Shown: one piece after another, positions 16,550 to 25,529 of the stretch
Numbering within the stretch: position 1 is the first letter of the stretch
How the letters are laid out: each line of letters starts with the position of its first letter
Source: Granulicella arctica
GTDB taxonomy: Bacteria; Acidobacteriota; Terriglobia; Terriglobales; Acidobacteriaceae
Direction: 5' to 3'
Assembly: GCF_013410065.1 (NCBI RefSeq)
Contig: NZ_JACCCW010000002.1
Coordinates: forward strand, 1,612,001-1,676,000
Length of the DNA: 64,000 nt
Notes under the pieces: model-generated
Databases searched by the model: none
Told to the model about the DNA's origin: nothing
Seen by the model: only the letters and a program-made list of their open reading frames with translations
Program-made: the position numbers and the translations under genes

Positions 16550-17035
16550 TCAACCCTCCGCATGGAGCAGCTTGCGATACAGATAGCCGTCCAACCCCAA
16601 GCCATAGAAGCCGCGTCGCACACCGCTGCGCGTGTAGCCCCTGCCTTCATAAAATCGAATTGCCGCCTCATTCTCCGCGAAGACATGCAGATCCATCGAC
16701 CTCGCTCCAGCCGCTGACACGCGATCCTCTGCCGCTTGCATCAGCCGCCCCGCTAACCCCGCGCGGCGATGTTCAGGCGCGACATCCAGCGTAATCACAT
16801 ACCCACGCACCCCCGACACCATTCGTTCGAGATGCGCGATCACAAAGCCGGCCAAGCTCCCCTCATCCACTTCAGCAAGCACCGTCACCGCATTCCGCGT
16901 CTCGGCGAACCGCCGCATGGAAGGACGATCGAAGAGGAACTCCGGCGCAAAACACACCTCGTCAAGCGCCACCAGCGCCTCCAGATCGCCCTTTCGATAC
17001 TCCCGTACACGCACCGTAACCTCCACCACTGACAT
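16550..17035 (-). CDS. GNAT acetyltransferase (RimI-like)
   Basis: A 161-residue GCN5-related N-acetyltransferase. The acetyl-CoA loop is visible as LDVAPEHRRAGLAGRLMQAAED (motif A, roughly residues 83-104), followed by LHVFAENEAAIRFYEGRGYTR (motif B). This layout resembles RimI-type protein N-terminal acetyltransferases, but the substrate cannot be told. It is convergent with murA, with 3 bases between stops and no terminator, and divergent from the LacI regulator gene. Confidence 0.85.
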   Translation of the reverse strand: MSVVEVTVRVREYRKGDLEALVALDEVCFAPEFLFDRPSMRRFAETRNAVTVLAEVDEGSLAGFVIAHLERMVSGVRGYVITLDVAPEHRRAGLAGRLMQAAEDRVSAAGARSMDLHVFAENEAAIRFYEGRGYTRSGVRRGFYGLGLDGYLYRKLLHAEG

Positions 17036-17100
17036 GGTAGAGCCCTATGCGTGTAAAACTGTTGCAGCAATCTCACCCTGTTTTGCCGGGGCTATATCCG

Positions 17101-18171
17101 ATGGACAAAAAAACACCGCCCGAAGCCGCCAAACCCGTCACCCTGAAGACTCTTGCGGAGTATCTCGACCTCTCGCCTGCCACCGTCTCCATCGTGCTCA
17201 ATAATTCGCCGGTCGCGAAGTCCATCTCGCCCGCCACCCGCCAGCGTGTGGAGGCCGCCGCCGCCAAGTTCAAATACCGCGCCAACGTACACGCCCGCAT
17301 GCTGCGCACCCGCCTGTCGAACACCGTCGGCATCATGGTGCCGGAGCTCAGCGAGGGCTACTTCACCACCGTCATGCTCGGCGTCGAACAGTATCTCCTG
17401 CAAGAGGGCTACCTCTCCTACACCGTCAGCCATCTCTACCGGCAAGACCTCATCGACGAGTATCCGCAACTCCTCATGGACCGCTCCATCGACGGCCTGC
17501 TGCTCGTCAACACCGAGCTCCGCCACCAGCTCCCCATCCCCGCCGTCGGCATCTCCTCGCACGGCAAGATGTCCGGCGTCACCAACGTCGAGCTCGACCA
17601 CACCCGCGCCGCCAGCAAGGCTCTCCGCCATCTCTACGACCTCGGCCACCGCAAGATCGCCTTCATGAAGGGCCAGCCCTTCGTCCCCGACACCGAACTC
17701 CGCTGGAAGGCCATCCTAGCCGCCGCCCGCGAGCTCGACATCACCGTCCGCCCCGAGCTCTGCCTCTACCTCGAAGAGCGTTCGCTCTCCGCCGAGCTAG
17801 GCTACGCCCCCACGCGCCAGCTACTCGCCCGCACCCGCGACTTCTCCGCCATCTTCTGCTTCAATGACCTCGCCGCCATCGGTGCCATCCGCGCCATCGA
17901 AGACATCGGCCTCCACTGCCCCGCCGACATCTCCGTCATCGGCTTCGACGACATCAGCGCCGCCAGGTTCTACAACCCTCGCCTCACCACCGTCAGCCAA
18001 CCCCTCTATAAGATGGGCTGGACTGCCGCCCAGCTCCTCATCAAACGCATCCAGACCCCCACTGAACCCTACCCCGACGTAGTCCCCTTCGACCCCGAAC
18101 TAGTCGTCCGCGAATCCACCGCCGGCGTCCACAAACCCCCAACCGAACGCCCCAGGAAAGCCACAAAGTAG
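17101..18171 (+). CDS. LacI-family transcriptional regulator
   Basis: A 356-residue repressor-type protein. The N-terminal HTH (VTLKTLAEYLDLSPATVSIVLN, about residues 14-35) and hinge are followed by a periplasmic-binding-protein-like sensor domain to about residue 330 (GFDDISAARFYNPRLTTVSQP is the standard end). The last 20 residues are Pro/Lys-rich. ATG 17101 is preferred; ATG 17047 would add 18 residues. The ligand is presumably a sugar. The nearest LacI-like operator is upstream of the GH42 gene at 21609, but a direct link is only inference. Confidence 0.92.
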   Translation: MDKKTPPEAAKPVTLKTLAEYLDLSPATVSIVLNNSPVAKSISPATRQRVEAAAAKFKYRANVHARMLRTRLSNTVGIMVPELSEGYFTTVMLGVEQYLLQEGYLSYTVSHLYRQDLIDEYPQLLMDRSIDGLLLVNTELRHQLPIPAVGISSHGKMSGVTNVELDHTRAASKALRHLYDLGHRKIAFMKGQPFVPDTELRWKAILAAARELDITVRPELCLYLEERSLSAELGYAPTRQLLARTRDFSAIFCFNDLAAIGAIRAIEDIGLHCPADISVIGFDDISAARFYNPRLTTVSQPLYKMGWTAAQLLIKRIQTPTEPYPDVVPFDPELVVRESTAGVHKPPTERPRKATK

Positions 18172-18254
18172 CCCGCATCCCACTCATTCACCAACACGCT
18201 ACGACCAAGTCACGCCCATAGGTGGAATCCGTACACTCTCGATTCAAACTACAT

Positions 18255-20966
18255 CTACTCCAGGCGCAACGCACTCGTAGGATTCACACTCGCTGCACGT
18301 CCTGCAGGCACTGCACTCGCCAATAGAGCGACTAGCGCAACACCCACAATCGCGAACATATAACTCGCCGCATCAAGAGACTTCATTCCATACAACGAGC
18401 TCTCCAGCCCCTTCCCGGCAGCCATAGCGAGTGGCACGCCAAGCACCACGCCGGTCGCGCACAGCAGCAGGCTTCCGCGTAACACCATCCACACCACCTG
18501 CGAACGTTGCGCGCCCAGTGCCATGCGCACGCCTATCTCTGCGCTACGACGGCTCACACGATACGCAAGCGTTCCGTACAGGCCGGTCGCGATCAGCACA
18601 ACGGCCAGCACACCGAAGCAGCCTGCAAGACGGGCAAAGAGAGCCTGTTGCGATATGGACTGTTCAAAGACTGCGCTCTGTGTCATCGGTTCCAGCAGTG
18701 GCATGTCCGGATCGATCTGCGCGACCTCCTTGCGCACCGTCGGCAACATCGCCATTGGATCGCCGGGCACACGCATCTCGATATTGAGTTGAGTCATCGC
18801 GCCAGCCTGCGTGAACACACTCCATAGCATCGGCATCGCCTCTTCGGTGATGCTGGTGTACTTATGGTCTTTGACCACGCCCACGATGAGAATAGGGTCG
18901 CCCCCTTTCGAGTTGCTCAGAACATGGCCTACCGCATTCAAGGTGCCTACATACTTCTTCGCGAAGGTCTCATTCACGATCAGAACTTCAGGGGCGGCCG
19001 CAGTATCGGCATCGGAAAAATCTCTTCCTTGCACAACCTGCACACCCATCGTACGAAAGTAGTCCGAACCTACCCAGTTCTTTCTGAAGGTTGCCTGTCT
19101 CGGCTCAACCCCATTCGGCTTATGTCCATCCACGAGCACATCGCTGTTGTTGCCGGACCATCCAGCGCCAGGCCGATTGGCAACCATCGAAACGCTTTCG
19201 ACTCCTGGAATCGTGCGTAGCTTCTGCTGGAGTGCGACAAAAAAAGCAATGCTCTCCTCCTTGCTATTCGCATGTTGCGGATGCACACCAAAGACCAGCA
19301 GACCCTCGGGCTTCTGCCCAAGCGGCGTCTTCAATAAATTCCGCAACGTACCCAGGAGCAACCCCGCCCCCACCAGCAACACCATGCACATGGCAATCTG
19401 CATCACGATGACCACGTTGCCTGCGCGCACCTTCTGCGAACTAGCCTGTGAGGCCGTTGCCGAGCTATGGAGCACCATCTCTGGAGCGCTGGACATCGCA
19501 GCCCGCAATGGGGCCAGTCCAAACACCAGCACCAGGAGAAAGAGCACGCTCAACGTGAACCATAGCACTACTCCATCCGGCTGTAGGTTAGAGTGAATTT
19601 GCGCCCATGATCCGAGAGCACGGGTTGCGCCCAGTGCGAAGATCCACGCGACAGCACCGCCTAGTGTCACAAGCAATATGCTCTCCGTGAGTAACTGCCT
19701 GGCTAGCTCCTTGCGTCCTGCGCCGAGTGCAAGCCGTACGCTGAACTCTCTCTGCCTGCTCGCATTACGTGCCACAAGCAGCATCACCACATTGCTCATG
19801 GCGATCAGCAGGACTAGTCCCACCATTGTCATCAACACCTTCAATGTTCTGGCAAAAGAACCATTCGCGCCATCAAACTGCTTAGCCTCGTTGAACGAGA
19901 GCTGGTACGTTTTATCTCCTGGACGCTTCGGTGCAATGCCTGTATACGCTGTTCGCTCAAAGATTCCCTGTGCCTTGGCCAACGCCTGTTCGCGGCTCAC
20001 ACCAGGTGCAGTCCGCACCATCAGCTTCATGCACCAGAACCTTGGCTCTGTCAGGTACATACCTTGCTCCGCAGGACTGCCCCACGCATTGAACTCCGGC
20101 CTGCTTTGCAGAGGAATCCAGAAGTCCAGCGGCAGTCTTCCTTCAGTTCCTTCAAATCCCTTCGCCGCAACACCCACAATCGTGAACGGGAACGACTTGA
20201 TATAGAGCGTCTTGCCGATCACATCGCGGCTGCGTGCATAGTGCGTGGCCCAGAAATTCTCACTGATCACCGTGACAGGAGCGTGGTCGTCCTCATCCTT
20301 CTGGATAAAACCGCGGCCCATCTCCGTGCCCACTCCCAATCCGCTGAAGTAGTTGCCGCTCACCATGTCACCGGCAGCCTCCTCCGGTGCTACGCCAACG
20401 CGCACGGGGGCTTTGCCGCTCGAAGACATAGGAATAAAGGTCATAACATCTTGCAATTCGCTCTGCTCGCGTAAGGCTCGATAAATCGGATACGAAAAGG
20501 AGGTTTCCACGTCGCCAGTCTGAGAAAGGCCGTCAGGATAATCATTTGTATGCACATAGAAGACACGCGAAGAGTCCTTCACGGGCAACATCTTCATCAG
20601 TACCGCATGCATCACGCTGAATACGGCTGTGTTGGCCCCCACACCAAGCGCTAGCGTGAGCACACACACAAGGGTGAATACTGGCGTCTTCGCCAACTGC
20701 CGCACACCGTACCGCACATCCCGTCCAATATTCGCAAACAACATTGTTGTCCTCGATTCTCTCTGCCTCTGCTTCAACAGGGTTGTATTGCCAAACTGTC
20801 GCTTAGCCGCTCGCGCTGCTTCCCAGGTGCTCATTCCCTCGCGCTCATACTTCTCTGCGAGCATCTCCAGATGGGTGCCCATCTCTTCGTCAAAAGCGCT
20901 ATCGGCACGCCTCTGCGCAAACAGCGCCTTCAACTTTGCCAGAAAGGTAAGCGCACGATCAGACAT
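18255..20966 (-). CDS. MacB-like ABC permease of the acidobacterial duplicated orphan (ADOP) type
   Basis: A 903-residue inner-membrane protein. It opens with a cytoplasmic helical segment (about 1-75, including HLEMLAEKYEREGMSTWEAAR), then two MacB-PCD/FtsX units: a membrane helix near residue 100, a large periplasmic part, three helices at about 370-500, then a second periplasmic part and three final helices. There is no ATPase gene nearby, as is usual for this family, which is much expanded in Acidobacteriota. The function is unknown; a role in export or envelope mechanotransmission is possible. It starts at ATG 20966, two bases after the stop of the PadR gene, so the two are coupled. Confidence 0.9.
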   Translation of the reverse strand: MSDRALTFLAKLKALFAQRRADSAFDEEMGTHLEMLAEKYEREGMSTWEAARAAKRQFGNTTLLKQRQRESRTTMLFANIGRDVRYGVRQLAKTPVFTLVCVLTLALGVGANTAVFSVMHAVLMKMLPVKDSSRVFYVHTNDYPDGLSQTGDVETSFSYPIYRALREQSELQDVMTFIPMSSSGKAPVRVGVAPEEAAGDMVSGNYFSGLGVGTEMGRGFIQKDEDDHAPVTVISENFWATHYARSRDVIGKTLYIKSFPFTIVGVAAKGFEGTEGRLPLDFWIPLQSRPEFNAWGSPAEQGMYLTEPRFWCMKLMVRTAPGVSREQALAKAQGIFERTAYTGIAPKRPGDKTYQLSFNEAKQFDGANGSFARTLKVLMTMVGLVLLIAMSNVVMLLVARNASRQREFSVRLALGAGRKELARQLLTESILLVTLGGAVAWIFALGATRALGSWAQIHSNLQPDGVVLWFTLSVLFLLVLVFGLAPLRAAMSSAPEMVLHSSATASQASSQKVRAGNVVIVMQIAMCMVLLVGAGLLLGTLRNLLKTPLGQKPEGLLVFGVHPQHANSKEESIAFFVALQQKLRTIPGVESVSMVANRPGAGWSGNNSDVLVDGHKPNGVEPRQATFRKNWVGSDYFRTMGVQVVQGRDFSDADTAAAPEVLIVNETFAKKYVGTLNAVGHVLSNSKGGDPILIVGVVKDHKYTSITEEAMPMLWSVFTQAGAMTQLNIEMRVPGDPMAMLPTVRKEVAQIDPDMPLLEPMTQSAVFEQSISQQALFARLAGCFGVLAVVLIATGLYGTLAYRVSRRSAEIGVRMALGAQRSQVVWMVLRGSLLLCATGVVLGVPLAMAAGKGLESSLYGMKSLDAASYMFAIVGVALVALLASAVPAGRAASVNPTSALRLE

Positions 20967-20968
20967 GG

Positions 20969-21313
20969 CTAAGCCTTTGCCTCGAGCGCCAGCACGCGGC
21001 CAATCACCGCCGCAATGCGCTCCCAGTTTTCCGTTTCGACCGCAAGCTGCTTCAGACCGCGCTTCGTGATGCTGTAAAAACGCGCCCGCCGGTTGTTCTC
21101 GGAGACGCCCCACTCACTCGCAATCCAGCTTTTCTGCTGTAGCCGCAGGAGCGATGTATATACGGTGCCCTCGTTCAACGTCAGCACGTCTTCGCTTAAC
21201 TGCTCGATGCGCCGTGCAATGCCAAACCCGTGTAATGGACCTAACGCCTGCAACGTCTTGAGGATCATCAGATCCAGCGTTCCCTGTAAAACTTCGGATT
21301 TGTCCGCTGCCAT
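20969..21313 (-). CDS. PadR-family transcriptional regulator
   Basis: A 114-residue winged-helix regulator. The PadR core is clear: VLQGTLDLMILKTLQ, GPLHGFGIARRIE, LNEGTVYTSLLRLQQKSWI and the RARFYSITKRGLKQL wing. GAGGAG lies a few bases before the ATG at 21313. Together with the permease gene that follows after 2 bases it forms the PadR-ADOP pair common in acidobacteria, in which the regulator presumably represses both genes. The inducer is unknown. Confidence 0.92.
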   Translation of the reverse strand: MAADKSEVLQGTLDLMILKTLQALGPLHGFGIARRIEQLSEDVLTLNEGTVYTSLLRLQQKSWIASEWGVSENNRRARFYSITKRGLKQLAVETENWERIAAVIGRVLALEAKA

Positions 21314-21643
21314 ATCTGCTCCTCTGGATACTGCAAAGAAGCTATCACTCACTCCTTTGCAACGTCCATAGAAGAGCCTTACGCAACTCTTTATCGAAAT
21401 GTTCCCTGTCGCCGCAGAGTTTAGGGCAAAGAAAACCACACCAGCTTATGAACCTCATCCGAAAGCCGGTGTTCGTACCGCAAAGTCGCCTTGCCGAAAG
21501 CGATCTGGGTTACTCCCAAAGGGCGGGCAATACGGAATTATCTGCAACCACCAATTGCAACCCGACCACAGCCCACAATCCCCTTCCTCCTCCTTGTCCG
21601 ATCATCATGTAATCGGTTACCCTTTCCACACTCGGAGAAACGC
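21314..21643. other. Divergent intergenic region padR / GH42
   Basis: This 330-base stretch separates two outward-facing genes and should hold both promoters. I see no supported open frame: the apparent coding extension of the GH42 gene up to 21491 has no ribosome-binding site and no family similarity. The one clear element is the LacI-like operator at 21609-21620. Confidence 0.6.
21609..21620 (+). promoter_or_regulatory. LacI-like operator upstream of GH42
   Basis: GTAATCGGTTAC is a near-palindrome with the central CG typical of LacI-family operators (10 of 12 positions symmetric). It lies 24 bases before the GH42 start, where a bound repressor would block transcription. The LacI gene at 17101 is a candidate binder, not a demonstrated one. 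Confidence 0.5.
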
Positions 21644-23722
21644 ATGCCCACGCATCGCCGCACCCTGCTGACCCTTGCTCTCGCAACCGCCACCACCTTT
21701 GCTCCCTTCGCCGCATTCGCGCAGCAGCCCCCGGCCGACACACCACCTGCCCTCTACCTAGGTGCCGCCTGGTACCCCGAGCAGTGGCCCGAGTCCCGCT
21801 GGGACGCCGACCTCGCCCTCATGGAGAAGGCCCACATCCGCTTCGCCCGCATCGCCGAGTTCGCCTGGTCCTCCATGGAGCCCACCGAGGGCAACTATCA
21901 ATGGGATTGGCTCGACCACGCTATCGCCGCCGCCGCCAGGCACCACATCGCCATCGTCCTCGGCACACCCAGCGCAACGCCTCCAGCATGGTTGACCCAA
22001 AAGTACCCCGAGACCCTTCGCTTCGAGTCCGACGGCCGCCAGGACCAGCACGGCAACCGTCAGCAGGGCAGCTTCGTCTCGCCCAAATACCGCGAGCTCT
22101 GCCGCGACATCGCCGAGCGCATGGCTAAGCGCTACGGCCACAACCCCAACGTCATCGGCTGGCAGCTCGACAACGAGATCAGCGCCGAAGACTACGGCCC
22201 CGCCGCCAAAGCCGCCTTCCAGCAGTGGGTCAAGGAGCACTACAAGACCCTCGACAACCTCAACGCCCGCTGGACCACCGCCTACTGGTCCGAGTCCTAC
22301 ACCGACTGGTCCCAGATCCCCATCCAGGAGAGCTACGGCAACCCCGGCCTCCTCCTTAGCTGGAAGCGATTCGTCTCCGACACTTGGCGCGCCTACAACA
22401 AAAACCAGATCGATGTCCTCCGCCCCAACATCGACAAGCGCCAGTGGATCACCACCAACACCATGGGCTGGTTCGACGGCTACGACCACTACACCGTCGA
22501 GCAGGACCTCGACCTCGCCGCATGGGACGACTACGTCGGCCGCGGCCACCTCGATCCCTACAGCAACGGCTTCGCCCACGACCTCACCCGCGGCTTCCTC
22601 CGCAAAAACTTCTGGGTCATGGAGACCCAGCCCGGCTTCGTCAACTGGAACGCCGACAACACCGCCCTCGACAAGGGCGAGGTCCGCGCCATGGCCTGGC
22701 ACGACATCGGCCACGGAGCAGACGCCGTCGAATACTGGCAGTGGCGCTCCGCCATGAACGGCCAAGAAGAGCTCCACGGCACGCTCGTAGGCTCCGACGG
22801 CACTCCTGTTCCCCTCTACTCCGAGGTCGCCCAACTCGGCCAGGAGTTTGCCAAAGCCGGCCCCGCTCTCGCAGGCACAAGCCCCCACTCCCAGGTCGCC
22901 ATCCTCCACTCTTACGACAGCCGCTGGGCCATCAACTGGCAGCGCCACAACCAGGCCTTCGATCCCAAGGCCCAGCTCGTCAGCTACTACAAGCCCCTCC
23001 GTCAGATCGCCCAATCCGTCGACGTCGTAGCCGATACCGCTCCCCTCTCGTCCTACAAATTAGTCGTCGCCCCCGGCCTCGCCGTCCTCTCCGACGAAGC
23101 CGCCAAGAACCTCATCGACTACGTCAAGAACGGCGGACACCTCGTCCTCGGACAGCGCGCAGCCATGAAGGATGACGACAACTCGCTCCAGGCCAAACGC
23201 GCCCCCGGTCCGCTCATCGACCTCCTCGGCGGCCGCGTCGAGCAGTGGTACGCCATCGACGACAAGCCCTCCGAAATTCCACCCGTAGAAGGCAAGTGGG
23301 GCACCACCACCTCCAAAATCTGGGCCGAGCAGCTCTCCACCTCCGCCCCCGACACCGAAGTCCTCATGCGCTACGGCAAGTCCAACAGCTGGCTCGACGG
23401 TCAGCCCGCCGCCATCACCCGCAAAGTCGGCAAAGGCCGCATCACCTACATCGGTGCCTGGATGGACGATGCCACCCTGCTCACCGCCACCAAATGGATG
23501 GCCGAAACCTCAGGCGTCACCGCCGCCTTCGGCCCCGTGCCCGACGGCGTAGACGTCTACCCCCGCGAGGGCAACGGCAAAAAAGTCTTCATCCTCGTCA
23601 ACTTCGCCCCCTCCTCACAGACCGTCACCCTGCCGTCTTCGATGCACAGCATCCTCGACGACAAGCAGGTCACCACCGTCTCCCTCGGCCAGTACGGCGT
23701 CGCCATCCTCGAAGCCAAATAA
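21644..23722 (+). CDS. Secreted GH42 beta-galactosidase
   Basis: A 692-residue glycoside hydrolase of family 42, which removes terminal beta-linked galactose from oligosaccharides. A signal peptide (about residues 1-27, ending FAAFAQQ) exports it. The barrel starts YLGAAWYPEQWPESRW, the acid/base is Glu178 in WQLDNEIS and the nucleophile Glu327 in WVMETQPGFVNW. A trimerisation domain and a beta domain follow (NGGHLVLGQR region; GVDVYPREGNG). GGAGA precedes the ATG at 21644. Most GH42 enzymes are cytoplasmic, so export suggests use on extracellular plant galactans. Galactose released could enter the galK/galT pathway at 55353-57556. Confidence 0.93.
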   Translation: MPTHRRTLLTLALATATTFAPFAAFAQQPPADTPPALYLGAAWYPEQWPESRWDADLALMEKAHIRFARIAEFAWSSMEPTEGNYQWDWLDHAIAAAARHHIAIVLGTPSATPPAWLTQKYPETLRFESDGRQDQHGNRQQGSFVSPKYRELCRDIAERMAKRYGHNPNVIGWQLDNEISAEDYGPAAKAAFQQWVKEHYKTLDNLNARWTTAYWSESYTDWSQIPIQESYGNPGLLLSWKRFVSDTWRAYNKNQIDVLRPNIDKRQWITTNTMGWFDGYDHYTVEQDLDLAAWDDYVGRGHLDPYSNGFAHDLTRGFLRKNFWVMETQPGFVNWNADNTALDKGEVRAMAWHDIGHGADAVEYWQWRSAMNGQEELHGTLVGSDGTPVPLYSEVAQLGQEFAKAGPALAGTSPHSQVAILHSYDSRWAINWQRHNQAFDPKAQLVSYYKPLRQIAQSVDVVADTAPLSSYKLVVAPGLAVLSDEAAKNLIDYVKNGGHLVLGQRAAMKDDDNSLQAKRAPGPLIDLLGGRVEQWYAIDDKPSEIPPVEGKWGTTTSKIWAEQLSTSAPDTEVLMRYGKSNSWLDGQPAAITRKVGKGRITYIGAWMDDATLLTATKWMAETSGVTAAFGPVPDGVDVYPREGNGKKVFILVNFAPSSQTVTLPSSMHSILDDKQVTTVSLGQYGVAILEAK

Positions 23723-23743
23723 CCCTGTCAACCCCCAACATCA

Positions 23744-23772
23744 CGAAACGCCGCGTCCATCGCGGCGTTTCG
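23744..23772 (+). terminator. Hairpin after GH42
   Basis: A perfect 12-base inverted repeat (CGAAACGCCGCG, loop TCCAT) begins 22 bases after the GH42 stop. No T-run follows directly. It probably ends or protects the GH42 mRNA. Confidence 0.75.
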
Positions 23773-23861
23773 CGTGTCATAGTAGTTCCCTGTTATCTGT
23801 TAAAATAGAAGAGAAACGAACTCACCGCAACCGTCTCCACCCGACGCTTGCAGCCCGATCA

Positions 23862-23950
23862 AAGTCAGACTTAAACCATATCTAGGTCCAGACCTAAGTC
23901 CTTTATTCTTCATATTTTAGATATTTAGATAGGGGGTATCCCCTATACCC
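23862..23950. repeat. Cluster of short perfect palindromes in AT-rich spacer
   Basis: Three elements follow one another between two convergent genes: AAGTC-A-GACTT (23862-23872), TAGGTC-CA-GACCTA (23883-23896) and nested palindromes around 23929-23950 (ATAGGGG with CCCCTAT, and GGGTAT with ATACCC). The region is AT-rich and has no supported reading frame. It might hold an ncRNA, a terminator for the zinc-ribbon gene, or protein-binding sites. Confidence 0.45.
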
Positions 23951-24012
23951 TCAAAGTCCACGGCTTCGAGCAACTTCACCCGAGCCATGGCAAGCCCTTG
24001 CACGAAGAGTCT

Positions 24013-24168
24013 CTATTTGAAAGATCGTTTGCTGTACTTCAGGAAGCGCACATTGCACTCCTTACAGCGAAACGGCCAGAGGCCAAGTAGACTCAGCGGA
24101 TACTCGAAAAATCGACGTTTAGAACGCTGGAGCGTCCCTCCGCCGCAATTGGAACAGAGCACGACCAT
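24013..24168 (-). CDS. Small zinc-ribbon protein
   Basis: A 51-residue protein not overlapping any other supported gene. Two CxxC knuckles, Cys5/Cys8 (LCSNCGGGTLQRS) and Cys35/Cys38 (PFRCKECNVRF), would bind one zinc. They are separated by a segment with RSKRRFFEYPLSLLGLW. The C-terminus is basic (LKYSKRSFK). I recall similar short double-CxxC proteins with the PFRCxxC ending in acidobacteria, all of unknown function; the basic character hints at nucleic acid binding. No strong Shine-Dalgarno is visible (only GAGG about 9 bases upstream). Confidence 0.65.
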   Translation of the reverse strand: MVVLCSNCGGGTLQRSKRRFFEYPLSLLGLWPFRCKECNVRFLKYSKRSFK

Positions 24169-24339
24169 CGTAAACCTCGCACGTCGGTAGCAGCTTCAAA
24201 AGGTTGAACTTGGCACTCTGAATCTAACATCCATACTTTCAATATCTTACGAATGAAAGCGAGACCCGGGCACCATTATGTTATGCAGTGCACACAGTAT
24301 AGCAGTGTCTCAAAATAAACCAACTTCGCAATACGACGG

Positions 24340-25491
24340 CTAAACTGCAACGGTAAATGAATCTTCGCTCCGCGTCACGGCTCGATACAACGTGTCGCGC
24401 TCGAATGGCTCACGCCCAGCCTCGGTAATCAGGCGAACCAGATCGGCGCGGCGCATTCCCTGCGGCGTCGTCGCGCCGGCATCGTGATAGATCTTCTCCT
24501 CAATCACGGTCCCGTCAATATCGTCCGCGCCAAACCGCAGCGCGATCTGCGCCATCTTCGGTGAAACCATCTGCCAGTAGCTCTTGATATGTGGGAAATT
24601 GTCCAGCATCAATCTACCGATGGCAATTTGCTTGATATCCAGCATCCCCGTCGTCCGGGGAATATGTCCCAACGCCGTATTCTCCGGGTGAAACGCCAGC
24701 GGAATGAAAGTCTGGAAGCCACCAGTGTCGTCCTGCACCTCGCGCAGCCTCACCAGATGATCGACGCGATCCTCCTCGTTCTCGACATGTCCATACAACA
24801 TGGTCGCATTCGACCTCAGCCCGATCTTATGCGCCATCCGCGCCGTCTCTAGCCATTCGCCGCCATCAATCTTGTGATCGCAGATGATATGCCGCACCCG
24901 ATCCGCAAAGATCTCCGCGCCGCCACCAGGCATCGAATCCACGCCCGCTGCCTTCATCCGTTCCAACGTCTCAGGGATCGTCATCTTGCCGCGTTTGGCC
25001 AGAAACGCCACCTCGACCATCGTGAACGCCTTCACGTGTACCTTAGGAAAACGAACCTTCAGCCCCCGAACCAGGTCCATGAAGTATTCAAAGGGAAGGT
25101 CAGGATGCAAACCGCCAACGATATGGAACTCGGTCACCGCCTCCGTCAGCCCCGAAGCCGCCGTCTCCCAAGCCTCTTCAAGCGCCATGGTGTAGGTTCC
25201 GGCCTCGCCCTTCTTCCTGCCAAAGGCGCACAGCCGGCACGACGCCACGCAGACATTGGTCGGATTGATGTGCCGGTTCACGTTGAAGTACGCTGTGTTC
25301 CCGTGCAACCGCTCCCGCACCAGATTGGCCAGCCAACCCACAGCCAGGATGTCGCCGCTGCGGTACAGCGTGACACCATCCTCGAAGCTCAGCCGCTCTC
25401 CAGCCTGCACCTTCGCGGCGATCGGCGTGAGCGCCGGATCGTCGGTCTGAAAAGAGTGTCGAGGTCGCTGCGCTGAGGAAACCATATTCAT
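24340..25491 (-). CDS. mqnE: Aminofutalosine synthase
   Basis: A 383-residue radical SAM enzyme of the futalosine route to menaquinone; it joins a chorismate-derived enol ether to SAM to form aminofutalosine. The cluster-binding CxxxCxxC is NPTNVCVASCRLCAFGRKK near residue 80. Further MqnE-like signatures are VTEFHIVGGLHPDLPFEYF, HVKAFTMVEV and PGGGAEIF. MqnC is a close relative, but the GGLHP and KAFT contexts favour MqnE. The rest of the pathway is not in the window. Its presence implies respiration on menaquinone made by the futalosine pathway. Confidence 0.88.
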   Translation of the reverse strand: MNMVSSAQRPRHSFQTDDPALTPIAAKVQAGERLSFEDGVTLYRSGDILAVGWLANLVRERLHGNTAYFNVNRHINPTNVCVASCRLCAFGRKKGEAGTYTMALEEAWETAASGLTEAVTEFHIVGGLHPDLPFEYFMDLVRGLKVRFPKVHVKAFTMVEVAFLAKRGKMTIPETLERMKAAGVDSMPGGGAEIFADRVRHIICDHKIDGGEWLETARMAHKIGLRSNATMLYGHVENEEDRVDHLVRLREVQDDTGGFQTFIPLAFHPENTALGHIPRTTGMLDIKQIAIGRLMLDNFPHIKSYWQMVSPKMAQIALRFGADDIDGTVIEEKIYHDAGATTPQGMRRADLVRLITEAGREPFERDTLYRAVTRSEDSFTVAV

Positions 25492-25529
25492 ATCGCTATT
25501 CTATGCCTCAAGCTCCATGAAGACGCATG

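Noticed and set aside
23987..24190. Plus-strand 67-codon frame
   Set aside because: It is opposite the zinc-ribbon gene, whose CxxC pairs make the minus strand the more believable reading.
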